DNA of 61,273 nucleotides, taken from JAFDVL01 sp043736395. GTDB lineage: Bacteria; Acidobacteriota; Blastocatellia; RBC074. The position numbers and the translations under genes are program-made. The DNA is taken from the NCBI GenBank assembly GCA_043736395.1, contig JAYTCQ010000402.1, forward strand, positions 1-61,273. Direction: 5' to 3'. Positions 50,427-59,416 of the stretch are shown piece by piece; position 1 is the stretch's first letter; the number at the start of each line of letters is the position of its first letter. Under the pieces are notes generated by a model that was given only the letters and a program-made list of their open reading frames with translations, ran no database searches and was not told the origin of the DNA.

Positions 50427-50831
50427 TTATGAAGGGAATGAATCGTTGCCAATGGATTGACAGGCACGAATACATCGCTCGCAAATTTGCGAAAATCTGC
50501 TTGCCATCATGTATTCATTCTTGATGCGTTCAGCTCCGCAAAAACTACACGAAATTGTACCGTTCGGATCACCACGAAACCAACGTAAATACCAGGCAGT
50601 CCGACGCCAGGGAGGTTGATAGCCAGCAGTTTTATAATCGCTCATCAGAATGATACAAACGCGAATACAATCATTGCAGACGTAGCGACTTCTTCCTTCA
50701 AAAAGCCGATCAACCTGTCCTTCACCTAAGCCGCAAAATGCACAGCGGACGCTGTGAAGTTCGAGACTTTGATCTGTGGCTTTAATCAATGTGTTATTTG
50801 ATAAGCCAAGTTCCACTGTTCCAGTTGCCAT
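50427..50831 (-). CDS. Tandem ClpX-type zinc-binding-domain protein, no ATPase domain
   Basis: A 134-residue protein consisting of two ClpX-type C4 zinc-binding domains. The first has CAFCG-like Cys30/Cys33 and YVCNDCI Cys52/Cys55; the second has CSFCG Cys95/Cys98 and QICERCI Cys117/Cys120. In both the spacing is C-x2-C-x18-C-x2-C, equal to ClpX. The characteristic Ile/Cys following (CIRVC and CIRAC) is also shared. A WRRTAWYLRWFRGDPNG linker joins them, and no Walker motif or AAA+ segment is present. It lies directly downstream of clpP in the position where clpX normally sits after tig-clpP. The start ATG at 50831 has AAGGTGG upstream. It may be an adaptor or a regulator competing with ClpX, but the function is not known. 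Confidence 0.9.
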   Translation of the reverse strand: MATGTVELGLSNNTLIKATDQSLELHSVRCAFCGLGEGQVDRLFEGRSRYVCNDCIRVCIILMSDYKTAGYQPPWRRTAWYLRWFRGDPNGTISCSFCGAERIKNEYMMASRFSQICERCIRACQSIGNDSFPS

Positions 50832-50864
50832 TCTCAACCACCTTCTTAAAAAGGCATGAGCACC

Positions 50865-51467
50865 TTACTCACGCTTGTTAATCACTGAATCCACCAACCC
50901 ATAATTTGCTGCTTGCTGAGCGCTCATAATGTAATCACGCTCGACATCCATTTCAATGCGTTCCATCGGTTGACCGGTATGCTCGGAAAGAATTTCATTC
51001 AAACGAGTACGCATTCTGAGAATTTCTTCAGCGGCGATCTTAATGTCAGTTGCCTGACCGCCAATGCCTCCCGCTGAAGGTTGATGAATTAAAATTCGAG
51101 AATTCGGCAAAGCATATCGCTTACCCTTGGTTCCCGCTGCTAATAAGACAGCCGCCATTGAAGCGCATTGACCGACACAAAGTGTTGAGATCGGAGCGCG
51201 AACAAATTTCATGGTGTCATATATTGCCATTCCGGCAGTAACCGAACCACCAGGCGAATTAATATACATTTGAATTTCCCGGTCGGGGTCTTCCGATTCC
51301 AGAAAAAGTAATTGAGCCACAATCAAATTGGCCAAAGTGTCATCAATCGGAGTGCCGATAAAGATAATATTTTCTTTGAGTAAGCGTGAATAAATATCAA
51401 ACGCGCGCTCGCCGCGTGGCGTTTGCTCGACCACCATAGGAACTAAATGAGCTTGTGGATTCATCAT
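50865..51467 (-). CDS. clpP: ATP-dependent Clp protease proteolytic subunit
   Basis: A 200-residue serine peptidase that forms the two-ring chamber degrading proteins fed by ClpX or other AAA+ unfoldases. The catalytic triad is Ser103 in VGQCASMAAVLLAAG, His128 in LIHQPSAG, and Asp178 in VERDYIM. The N-terminal LVPMVVEQTPRGERAFDIYSRLLKENIIFIG is the typical opening. Length is normal. It is 33 bp from the zinc-domain gene and about 150 bp from tig, both on the same strand. clpX itself is not adjacent. Confidence 0.96.
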   Translation of the reverse strand: MMNPQAHLVPMVVEQTPRGERAFDIYSRLLKENIIFIGTPIDDTLANLIVAQLLFLESEDPDREIQMYINSPGGSVTAGMAIYDTMKFVRAPISTLCVGQCASMAAVLLAAGTKGKRYALPNSRILIHQPSAGGIGGQATDIKIAAEEILRMRTRLNEILSEHTGQPMERIEMDVERDYIMSAQQAANYGLVDSVINKRE

Positions 51468-51558
51468 TTTTGTAAAACCTTTACTGCTGGATAATGCAAG
51501 TCGTGAACTCGCGGACTTGAGGATGATTAATGCAGGAAAGCCCGCACTGATATTAAAG

Positions 51559-51594
51559 AAGGCGGCGCGAGGCTTGAAAACCCGGAGCCGCCTT
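51559..51594 (-). terminator. Hairpin between tig and clpP
   Basis: Stem arms AAGGCGGC (51559-51566) and GCCGCCTT (51587-51594) enclose a 20-nt loop. On the minus strand a T-rich stretch follows, so it can end or attenuate tig transcription before clpP; partial read-through is likely. Confidence 0.6.
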
Positions 51595-51619
51595 AGTCTT
51601 TTTCAAGAGTAATGAATAG

Positions 51620-53017
51620 TTAGATTTGTGCTGATTCGCCAGCTGCACTAATTTCATTAGTTTCTGCAACCGGAACGTCTGGCTCATCTTCTTCATCGTA
51701 CTCTTCAGTCGTAATCTCAGCCTGACTCACTAATAAGTCAATCACTTTATTAGAGCGCAGCCTGTTTTCGATACTAGACAGACCATCATTTTTTGTCAAG
51801 CTGGCTTCTACCTCCTCTGCGGAGCGTCCGACTGATTCGGCAATCCGCTCGATTTCATTATCAAGGTCTTCCTGAGAAACGACGATATTTTCAGCCTGCG
51901 AAATAGCACCCAAAATTAAGGCAAGTTTGACGTCAGTTTTGGCACGAACACGTTCTTCTTCCTGACGCTGTTCCCAGTTAATATCTTTGGCTGCGAGTTG
52001 AGCATAAGCACCGCTTTGCATTAAACGTTGCACGAAATCCTGCATTCGTTGATTTGCCTGTTGTTCGACCAGCGGGGCAGGCAGCGGGAAGTCATATTCT
52101 TTAGCCATGTTTGCTAATAAATCATCCCGTAAGTCCATCTCAGCTTCATGATCATGAGACTGCTCAATATTTTTTCGGACTTGGTCACGCATTCCAGTTA
52201 CATCTTTGTAGTCGGCACCAAGTTCTTCAGCTGATTCCTGCGCAAACTCATCATTTAATTCGGGTAATTCCTTGATCTTGACAGAGTTGATTGTAGCGGT
52301 GAAGGCAAGAGTTTTTCCGACTAAACCTTTTGAGGGAAAGTCTTCAGGATATTTAACTGTGAATTCTTTAACGTCACCTTCTTTAACCCGAGTGAGATTA
52401 TCATTGAATTCCGCCTGGACACCGTCAGCATCTAACTCAATAACAAGGTCTTCCGTTTCTAAGTCTTCTTCCTGAGGAGGATCAATATATTTTCCAACGA
52501 GATTGATAGAAACAAAATCACCCGTTTGGGAAACACGGTCTTCGACCGGGACCAATTGAGCGGATTGTGTGCGAATCTCTTGCATCGCTTGCTCAACAAT
52601 TTCATCAGTGACGCGGGCAACACGTTTCGTGACTTTAATTCCTTGATACTTATTCAATTCAAAGTCAGGCAGGACTGTCACCTGTGATTTGAAGCTAAGT
52701 GGCTCACCTTCCTTGATATCAATTTCATCAGGATTAACATTGGGAGAACCAATCACTTTAAGCTTGTGATCTTCGATCGCATGTCCAATGGCGTGGGGTA
52801 AAAGACTATTAATTACCTCACCTTTTATTTCTTTGGCAAAGCGTTGTTTGACAACAGCTCTCGGAACTTTACCGGGACGAAATCCGGGAATTTTCGCATG
52901 ACGCGCATAAGCGTCATAAGCTTTATTATATTCGGATTGAACATCACCAGCAGGGATTTCAATAGTGAGTTCTTTTTGGCAATCAGCAATGTCCGCCACA
53001 ACAACTTGTAAGTTCAA
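51620..53017 (-). CDS. tig: Trigger factor
   Basis: A 465-residue ribosome-associated chaperone with prolyl isomerase activity. The N-terminal ribosome-binding domain has ECQKELTIEIP-like text and the signature PGFRPGKVPRAVVKQRF. The central FKBP-like domain is about 150-245 (QTGDFVSINLVGKY...). The C-terminal domain, about 260-430, is Glu/Arg/Gln-rich and helical. The final acidic tail (EYDEEDEPDVPVAE) is longer than usual. The tig-clpP order is that of many bacteria. Confidence 0.95.
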   Translation of the reverse strand: MNLQVVVADIADCQKELTIEIPAGDVQSEYNKAYDAYARHAKIPGFRPGKVPRAVVKQRFAKEIKGEVINSLLPHAIGHAIEDHKLKVIGSPNVNPDEIDIKEGEPLSFKSQVTVLPDFELNKYQGIKVTKRVARVTDEIVEQAMQEIRTQSAQLVPVEDRVSQTGDFVSINLVGKYIDPPQEEDLETEDLVIELDADGVQAEFNDNLTRVKEGDVKEFTVKYPEDFPSKGLVGKTLAFTATINSVKIKELPELNDEFAQESAEELGADYKDVTGMRDQVRKNIEQSHDHEAEMDLRDDLLANMAKEYDFPLPAPLVEQQANQRMQDFVQRLMQSGAYAQLAAKDINWEQRQEEERVRAKTDVKLALILGAISQAENIVVSQEDLDNEIERIAESVGRSAEEVEASLTKNDGLSSIENRLRSNKVIDLLVSQAEITTEEYDEEDEPDVPVAETNEISAAGESAQI

Positions 53018-53063
53018 GATAAACCTTCCTCAGTGAAACAGTAATAAAGGTGGTAAGAAATAA

Positions 53064-53148
<85 letters not shown>

Positions 53149-53318
53149 ACAACCAAACGAAAAGGCTAACAAATTTCCTGTTTGTGTGCAACGCTTAGCT
53201 GGTGAGCTGAGCAAATCATTAGCTTTATTGCTGCCCGCAAGCGGCTCTCGCATAAACTACTCTCACAATGATAAGATAAATCCACTCAAAATAATTATTT
53301 GAATGGGAAAGAGTTGTG

Positions 53319-53768
53319 ATGGATAAAGAGAAAGAAATATTTTTGAATCATTTGAAAAAAGAAGGATTCAAAAAAACTTTGCAGCGCGAAAAAATACTAG
53401 AAGTCTTTTTGCGAACAGAAGGACATTCCAGCGCTGAGGATTTGTATAGTCTGGTGAAAGCTGATGATCCAACGGTAGGATTTACAACTGTTTATCGTAC
53501 GCTTAAACTTTTGACAGAATGTGGCTTAGCGCGACAAGAGCGCTTCGCCGATGGGTATACTCGCTACGAACACAGTTATAATCATCAACATCACGATCAC
53601 TTAATTTGTACAAGTTGTGGAAATTTGATTGAATTTTATAGCGAAATTATTGAAAATAAACAGGATGAAATTGCACGAAAATTTAAATTCCAACCTTCTC
53701 ACCACAGCCTGAGAATTTTTGGAATTTGTTTTGAATGTCAGGCCAATCATCAGGCCGTTGCCAGTTAA
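53319..53768 (+). CDS. Fur-family metal-responsive repressor
   Basis: A 149-residue regulator with an N-terminal winged-helix DNA-binding domain (KTLQREKILEVFLRTEGHSSAEDLYSLV, GFTTVYRTLKLLTECGLARQERF) and a C-terminal dimerisation domain with metal ligands (HHDHLICTSCGNLIEFYSE and the final CFEC pair). The CxxC pairs suggest a structural zinc site. The subfamily (Fur, Zur, PerR) cannot be decided without alignment. GGGAAAGAG lies about 6 nt before the ATG at 53319; a GTG start one codon earlier is possible. It is followed 6 bp later by a cytochrome c gene. Confidence 0.92.
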   Translation: MDKEKEIFLNHLKKEGFKKTLQREKILEVFLRTEGHSSAEDLYSLVKADDPTVGFTTVYRTLKLLTECGLARQERFADGYTRYEHSYNHQHHDHLICTSCGNLIEFYSEIIENKQDEIARKFKFQPSHHSLRIFGICFECQANHQAVAS

Positions 53769-53774
53769 GATCCA

Positions 53775-54218
53775 ATGTCAAAAAAAAATCAACCAGCCTT
53801 TATCATTACCATCATTATTTCAGTTTGTTTTTCCTGGGCTTGCACGACATCAAATACTAATGTCAGCACGAATTCAAATTCAAGCACCAGTTCAGAAGTT
53901 TCTCCTACAGTTGCTAACTCATCAGTGATAAATGACGTTGAGCCGGTGATGCCGGAGAAAGCACAGGCAGTTTATGACCAAAGTTGTAAATCCTGTCACG
54001 GGCCTGACGGACATGGGATCAATGCGGTGGCTCCAGACTTACGTTCGGCACCGCGCCGTTCAATCGAAGATTGGACAAAATATTTGAAGAATCCAAAAAG
54101 TTTACAACCTGAGTCCAAGATGCCCGCAATTGCAAATTTAGAAGACAAAGATTATGAAGCTATCTCTGCTTATCTGGCTGATGTGACACAAAATAATTCA
54201 CCTGCAAGTAAAAAATAA
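53775..54218 (+). CDS. Small c-type cytochrome, probable lipoprotein
   Basis: A 147-residue protein with an N-terminal hydrophobic segment ending SWAC (Cys23), a possible though not perfect lipobox. A Ser/Thr/Asn-rich linker (NVSTNSNSSTSS...) follows, then one cytochrome c domain: heme site CKSCHGPDGHG (Cys71, Cys74, His75) and the axial Met in SKMPAI (Met116). It is likely anchored in the inner-membrane outer face or in the periplasm and transfers electrons. It is 6 bp after the fur-type gene, so iron and heme control is a reasonable inference. Confidence 0.87.
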   Translation: MSKKNQPAFIITIIISVCFSWACTTSNTNVSTNSNSSTSSEVSPTVANSSVINDVEPVMPEKAQAVYDQSCKSCHGPDGHGINAVAPDLRSAPRRSIEDWTKYLKNPKSLQPESKMPAIANLEDKDYEAISAYLADVTQNNSPASKK

Positions 54219-54446
54219 AATCATCCTTCATTTAACCTAAAATAAAATCAAAATGACCTGTTTTCTTTCAAGAATTCGGTCAAATTGAACAGAGCACAGA
54301 GTTATCATTAAACCGTCATAATCTCTCTTCACTATCACATTGACAATGCTCCGCGTGAAGTGCTAATTTAGCCTCGTTGGTCCCCTTCGCCTGTCCCCGC
54401 TAGATTTCAACCCACCTCATTACCTCAATCAGAGTAGGCAGATTCG

Positions 54447-56897
54447 ATGTCGTTCAATAAAGCCAAAGCATTAAAAGCCGCCTCTAAGTATGTCCAGCAG
54501 GGCAAATATCAATCTGCCATTGAGGAATACCGTCAGATCGCGGAAGCAGATCCTTCTGACGTGACAACTCTTAATACTTTAGGGGATTTATACGTCAAGG
54601 TAGGGCAAACCAGTGAAGCTATTCATAGCTTCATGCACATTGCTGATCATTATCGCAACAGTGGATTTTATCTCAAAGCTATCGCGATGCTCAAAAAAGT
54701 GAGCAAGGTTGCGCCTAATAATGTTGAGGTTTCTCTGTTGCTGGCAGGCCTTTATGCACAACAAAAGTTAATTGTTGACGCACGCCATCAATATTTAAGT
54801 GTTGCTGAGTATTATGTTCGCGAAGGCAATTCGCAGGAAGCCTTACATATTTACCAAAAGATTGCTGACCTTGACCCGGAAAACACTGCCATTCATGTCA
54901 AATTAGCTGAAGCTTATCAACGCGAAAATCAGCTCGACAAATCTTACGATGCCTTTGTGGTAGCGGCAGGTGAATTACGTCGACAGAATAAAGAAGCTGA
55001 AGCACTACAAACATATTTGAGAGCTATTAAGGTCAATGCGCGAGGCCAGGCAGCGTTATCTTCGGCAATCAATATTTATTTGCAGAGTAATCGTCACGCT
55101 GAAGCCGTTCAAATGTTGGAAGAGCTTTTGGCGGAACGTCCAAACGATGCTGAAACTTTAACGTTGCTCTCACGTGTTCATCAATCTGCCCATAATTTGG
55201 AAGCAGCAGAAGACACTATTAATAAAATGTTGGAATGCGCGCCCTCGCGCTACCAATACGCGGCGGATTTAGTCTTGGCATTTGTTCGACGAGAAGATGT
55301 CAGTGGAGCGCTTCGTGTTTATGATCGTTCGGTTGAGATTTTCTTTGAATACCGCGAAGAAGAAAAAGCCGCGAATTTGTTACGCGAAATTTTAGCTTTG
55401 GAGCCGCAAGAACTGAGCACACTGACTCGTTTATCGGTCGTGTATGAGCGTTCGCATGATGATCATTTATTAGTTGAAACCCTGAATTTGCTGGCAGATG
55501 CGGCAATTCAAAAAGGTCAAAAGCCTGAAGCGCTTAGTGCTCTTAAGCAGTTATTGCAGTTAGAACCTGATGAAATTCAACATCGTCGCCGTCTGCGTGA
55601 TCTGGAAGGACACTCAGATGACAATGATTTAAACGAGATTAGCTCTCACAAGATTGCCGCCGGAGGGGAATTTTGGCCGAAAGGCGATGACGAGGTTCAG
55701 CCTGTATCGTTTAGTGATCATAGTAGTAATCAAGGCGAAACGGAAAGTGATTGGGGAATCTGGGGAAATAACACTACAGACAACGTGGTAGCGAATAATC
55801 CTCAGGAATTTGTAAGTTTTGATGAGGCACCATCTTCAATCGAAGTTCAGAATTCGCACGCAAATGTGATGGAGGATTCTCCGTCTCAGTTTGAATCAAT
55901 GTCGGCTGAAACCTCATCATTGAAACTTAAAGATGAGCTTGAAAGTGTAGAATTTTATCTCAGTCAGGGAATGCTGGATGTGGCGCGTTACACGCTGGAA
56001 TCTTTATCTTCTCAGTTCCCGGATTCAATCGAAATTCAGGAAAAAACAGCTCAGCTTAATGCTGCTGAGTCAGATGGCGCTTCGTCATTTCTTAAGCCTG
56101 AAATTGGTGTTCCGGTCGAAGAGGCCTTTCAGCCGTGGAATAATGAACCGACAATAGTTTTTCCAGTCTTGCAAGCCACGGAGCTGCCACTTCCCACTAA
56201 TCCTTCTGAGTGGGGCAATAATCTGGATATATTAGACGGTAAGGTTGAGTATCAACCGTCATCCAACCTTGGCACACCAATCGAGCAGGAAGGTTCAATC
56301 ATTGTCCTCTCGTCAGAATCATCAACAATTCGGCAACAACTTGCCGTAGAACCAGCTAATAGCTGGGTCACACCTCAACCCGTAGTGGTACCTCAGGAAG
56401 CAGTTGCCTCTCCAGTGCTTGATTTGTTTGTGGGCGAAGAAATGGGCGAAATGCTCGATTTTCTTGATGAATTTAAGAATGAATCAGAACAGGAAGAGAT
56501 CGTTGAGGATTTTGAAACCCATTACAACCTTGGCATGGCTTATAAGGAAATGGACATGTTTGATGATGCTATTGAAGAGTATCAACAAGCCTTTAAAGCT
56601 GTGATGTCTAATCAGATGAATCCAAGTTATGTGGCGTGTTGTAGCATGTTGGGCTATTGCTTTTCACAAAAAGGCTTGCCGCGTCTGGCAGTCGTATGGT
56701 TGAAAAAAGGATTAGAATCGCCAGGGCGCGAAGAACAGGTTTATCAAGCATTACGTTACGATTTAGCTGTTGCTTATGAAGCCATGGGTGAATTACAAAA
56801 CGCGTATGATGCATTTGCTGAAGTTTATGCAATGGACGTTCAGTATCGAAGCGTAAAAGTTAAAATGCAGGAAGTAGCCCAGCAACTTGGAAATTAA
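54447..56897 (+). CDS. Large TPR-repeat protein
   Basis: An 816-residue protein with tetratricopeptide repeats in two blocks. The N-terminal block (about 1-390) holds at least eight repeats, for example SAIEEYRQIAEADPSDVTTLNTLGDLY and QEALHIYQKIADLDPENTAIHVKLAE. Residues about 395-690 are acidic, Ser/Glu/Asn/Pro-rich and low complexity. The C-terminal block (about 690-816) has YNLGMAYKEMDMFDDAIEEYQQAF and later repeats. There is no signal peptide or TM segment, so a cytoplasmic scaffold is likely. The partner is unknown. A strong terminator follows at once. Confidence 0.85.
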   Translation: MSFNKAKALKAASKYVQQGKYQSAIEEYRQIAEADPSDVTTLNTLGDLYVKVGQTSEAIHSFMHIADHYRNSGFYLKAIAMLKKVSKVAPNNVEVSLLLAGLYAQQKLIVDARHQYLSVAEYYVREGNSQEALHIYQKIADLDPENTAIHVKLAEAYQRENQLDKSYDAFVVAAGELRRQNKEAEALQTYLRAIKVNARGQAALSSAINIYLQSNRHAEAVQMLEELLAERPNDAETLTLLSRVHQSAHNLEAAEDTINKMLECAPSRYQYAADLVLAFVRREDVSGALRVYDRSVEIFFEYREEEKAANLLREILALEPQELSTLTRLSVVYERSHDDHLLVETLNLLADAAIQKGQKPEALSALKQLLQLEPDEIQHRRRLRDLEGHSDDNDLNEISSHKIAAGGEFWPKGDDEVQPVSFSDHSSNQGETESDWGIWGNNTTDNVVANNPQEFVSFDEAPSSIEVQNSHANVMEDSPSQFESMSAETSSLKLKDELESVEFYLSQGMLDVARYTLESLSSQFPDSIEIQEKTAQLNAAESDGASSFLKPEIGVPVEEAFQPWNNEPTIVFPVLQATELPLPTNPSEWGNNLDILDGKVEYQPSSNLGTPIEQEGSIIVLSSESSTIRQQLAVEPANSWVTPQPVVVPQEAVASPVLDLFVGEEMGEMLDFLDEFKNESEQEEIVEDFETHYNLGMAYKEMDMFDDAIEEYQQAFKAVMSNQMNPSYVACCSMLGYCFSQKGLPRLAVVWLKKGLESPGREEQVYQALRYDLAVAYEAMGELQNAYDAFAEVYAMDVQYRSVKVKMQEVAQQLGN

Positions 56898-56930
56898 AAA
56901 AAAGAGCAGAAAACTTCTGCTCTTTTTTTT
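56896..56930 (+). terminator. Intrinsic terminator, usable in both directions
   Basis: AAAAAAAAGAGCAGAA (56896-56911) and TTCTGCTCTTTTTTTT (56915-56930) pair over 16 bp with a 3-nt loop and contain long A and T runs on the sides. It begins on the last bases of the TPR gene and separates it from the convergent gene ending at 56951. Confidence 0.93.
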
Positions 56931-56950
56931 AATTAATTTTCTTTCACACC

Positions 56951-57658
56951 TTATTTTTTCTTAATGTGAATGCTACCTTCCTGAGTCCATAAAGTGACTT
57001 TCGCACCACTTGATCCAACAAAACCATTCACAAATTGAGAAGTCTGTTTTTGGAGAGTTAATTGAAAATCTCCAGGATTAATTTCAATTCCTCCACGAAC
57101 CGATGTCGCTTCCAAAATGAATTTTGCTTCAGCGGGCAAGGTTGCATCAACTCGGCCAGAAAAAGATTTTAAGAAATAATTGCCGCTTGGCGAAATATCT
57201 CCATCATAGCTGACATTACCACTCATACTACGAGCTTCAACTCTGGGACTTCGAATTCCCGTTAGTTGGATATTTCCTTCGGTTGTACTGGTCACAATAC
57301 CACCACGCAAGCCTCTTACTGTTACGCTACATTTCAAGCAGACTATATTAATTGAAGTACTGGCAGGAACGCCGATCATAAGTTCAACCGGAGTGTCATT
57401 TGTGACTTCAACCCTAACTTTGCCTTGTTGAGAAATTTGTGAGGCATTAATTGTAGCCTGACTGCGCCGTGCCGACACCTGAATAGAATTTCCTTCTGCC
57501 GGAATAACTGTTACAGAGCCTGATTTAGTAATAACCTCTAATGAACCTGAGTCAGGTAAAACTTTGAAAGATTTATTAAAATCCTGCGCCATTAAAGGGT
57601 AGCTCATGATAGAAAAAAACAGCACGAAAACAAATTTTAGAGGAGCGATAAACTTCAT
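56951..57658 (-). CDS. DUF4097-like exported protein
   Basis: A 235-residue protein with a signal peptide (FVFVLFFSIMSYPLMAQ). The mature part is a chain of beta strands with recurrent short turns such as SGSLEVITKSGSVTVIPAEGNSIQV, TTEGNIQLTGIRSPRVEARSMSGNVSYDGD and VRGGIEINPGDF, the pattern of DUF4097 beta-helix/adhesin-like domains. In other bacteria such proteins often follow a sigma factor and anti-sigma factor. AAGGAG precedes the start at 57658. It is 7 bp after the anti-sigma gene on the same strand. Confidence 0.8.
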   Translation of the reverse strand: MKFIAPLKFVFVLFFSIMSYPLMAQDFNKSFKVLPDSGSLEVITKSGSVTVIPAEGNSIQVSARRSQATINASQISQQGKVRVEVTNDTPVELMIGVPASTSINIVCLKCSVTVRGLRGGIVTSTTEGNIQLTGIRSPRVEARSMSGNVSYDGDISPSGNYFLKSFSGRVDATLPAEAKFILEATSVRGGIEINPGDFQLTLQKQTSQFVNGFVGSSGAKVTLWTQEGSIHIKKK

Positions 57659-57665
57659 AATCTCC

Positions 57666-58316
57666 TTATTTAAAATTCTCAAAATCTTCCATCAACCGGA
57701 GTTTCTCATCATAAAGATCAAGCAGACGTTTTTCCTGATCTAAGTCTTCTCTCACAGCTAAGACCTGACGCGCTTGTCCCATTGACTGATCAATTTTGTT
57801 AAGATGGTTTTGATAAATTTCTCTCGTTTGAGGAGACCAGGAAGCGCTTCGGGAATTTAGCCTTTGAGCCTTTTGTTGCAGCATGCCGTCTAATTTTTCA
57901 ACCACCACGTTTGCTGCCGCACCCATTGAAATAGGGGTCGGAGTGGTTTGAATTGCTTTGTAGCTCACAAATGCAACTAATGAAAAAGCCAGCGCTCCGG
58001 CGCCTGCCAATTGAGGCATATTAAAAGTAAAAGTTTTTTGGCTCCAGCGTTTCCACCAGCCTGTTTTTTCTACTTCTGCTGTTAGGGCAGGAATCGTTTC
58101 GATCTCAATTTCGTTTTGTATTCGTGCCCATAGCGCCTTAGTTGGGGTGTGGAGTGGAAGCTCTTTAGCAGCAATACTAATGTTTGCCAAATCTAACTTA
58201 TAAGCCTGGCAGGGAGAGCATTGGTTAAGATGTAAATCAATCGGTTCTGATTGGATGTTAGTCAATGAACCATCAAGATATTCAGATAGTGAGTCAATCA
58301 CACTGCGACATTCCAT
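57666..58316 (-). CDS. Membrane-bound anti-sigma factor with zinc finger
   Basis: A 216-residue protein. The N-terminus has the zinc-containing anti-sigma (ZAS) motif: HLNQCSPC (His29, Cys33, Cys36) plus Cys3. One TM helix follows (LAGAGALAFSLVAFVSYKA, near 100-118), then a coiled-coil-like periplasmic part (EDLDQEKRLLDLYDEKLRLMEDF) to the end. It would hold the ECF sigma factor inactive at the membrane. Gap to the sigma gene is 110 bp. Confidence 0.87.
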   Translation of the reverse strand: MECRSVIDSLSEYLDGSLTNIQSEPIDLHLNQCSPCQAYKLDLANISIAAKELPLHTPTKALWARIQNEIEIETIPALTAEVEKTGWWKRWSQKTFTFNMPQLAGAGALAFSLVAFVSYKAIQTTPTPISMGAAANVVVEKLDGMLQQKAQRLNSRSASWSPQTREIYQNHLNKIDQSMGQARQVLAVREDLDQEKRLLDLYDEKLRLMEDFENFK

Positions 58317-58426
58317 AAAAATCCTCTCTCAATTACACTTCATTGATGTCGGTGTAAAATATTATAGTTACAGCTAATCTATTAAAATCTGACTAGCTCC
58401 GGGTTAATTGCAATAGTTATAACTTG

Positions 58427-59050
58427 TTAATTCTTTTTGTTAAGTAAACCGCGTAACTTGAGGCGCGCTTTATGAAGCTGAGACTTAGAGGTTCCAACAC
58501 TACAACCAAGTATTTTACCTACCTCTTCATGCTCGTAACCCTCAACATCATGCAGAATAAATACTGACCGATAGCCAGGTGGTAATTGTGCAATTGCGTG
58601 ATCAAGGGCGATCCGATCTACCACTGGCATAGCGTGTGGGCGTTCAGTTCCGGCCTGCACCACATCAACCATTTCGCCCTCTTCCGTGGTGTGTTCAACC
58701 TTCACGCCTTTCTTGCGAAAGTGCATTAAAACCTGATTCACTGTCAGGCGGTGAAGCCAAGTCGTGAATTGAGATTCCCCACGAAAGCTGCTTAATTTGC
58801 GAAAGAGCTGAACGAATACTTCCTGTGTTAAATCTTCAGCTTCAGTGGCATTTGCCAACATCCGCAAACATAGACTGTACACGCGACGATGGTGTCGTTC
58901 GTAAAGTGTCTCGAACGCCTCCATGTCTCCATTTGCTGCTGCCTGAGTTAATGCAAAATCAGGTGCGAGAGTGTTTGTTGCTTGAGCCATTCTGTAAAAT
59001 GCTTGCCCTTGAAAAGTTACATGATTGGCTTTCATCACAATTGCTGACAT
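58427..59050 (-). CDS. ECF-family RNA polymerase sigma factor
   Basis: A 207-residue sigma factor of the RpoE-like ECF group. Region 2 has LYERHHRRVYSLCLRMLANATEAEDLTQEVFVQLFRKL and the DNA-melting FTTWLHRLTVNQVLMHFRK; region 4 has LPPGYRSVFILHDVEGYEHEEVGKILGCSVGTSKSQLHKARLKLR. No extra C-terminal domain is present. The start is set at 59050 (MSAIVMKANH, AAGGAA upstream). Downstream are its anti-sigma factor and the DUF4097 protein. The signal is unknown, but envelope stress is a good guess given the exported target. Confidence 0.92.
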   Translation of the reverse strand: MSAIVMKANHVTFQGQAFYRMAQATNTLAPDFALTQAAANGDMEAFETLYERHHRRVYSLCLRMLANATEAEDLTQEVFVQLFRKLSSFRGESQFTTWLHRLTVNQVLMHFRKKGVKVEHTTEEGEMVDVVQAGTERPHAMPVVDRIALDHAIAQLPPGYRSVFILHDVEGYEHEEVGKILGCSVGTSKSQLHKARLKLRGLLNKKN

Positions 59051-59416
59051 AAAAGAAGTTTCCTTGCAAATTACTGATAGTCCAACCCTTTCCAGCAACT
59101 AACACAAAACTTTTACGTCCTTTGTGATGCAACCAACTCAGAAGCGGTTGCTTCATTTATCACAATTTTTTGTTGTGACATTAATATTAAATTATATCAT
59201 AGCCCACCCAAACGGAAAGCCCAACGTAAAGTGTTTTAAAGCAATACGATCAATTGAATTCAGTTTATGACAGCACAATAAGAATTTGCTAAAAAGTAAA
59301 CGAAAAGTCAGCTTACCGAAAACAGAAAATGTATGATTGTGCTTGATTCGACAGCACATAAACAGGTATTAATATGATTACTTCTCACCAATAAAAAATA
59401 TAAGGAATATTATTTC
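59051..59416. other. Divergent promoter region between sigma and lipoprotein genes
   Basis: A clear -10 TATAAT lies on the minus strand (59191-59196 on plus as ATTATA) with no strong -35; it may start the sigma operon about 140 nt upstream of its ATG. On the plus strand TTGATT (59343-59348) and TATTAA (59367-59372), 18 bp apart, are a plausible promoter for the lipoprotein at 59417. No gene is seen between them. Confidence 0.45.

Noticed and set aside
54376..54405. A half-copy of the REPIN core near CGCCTGTCCCCGC
   Set aside because: The order of the GCCTG and TCCCCGC parts differs from the core, and no inverted partner is present, so chance similarity is likely.
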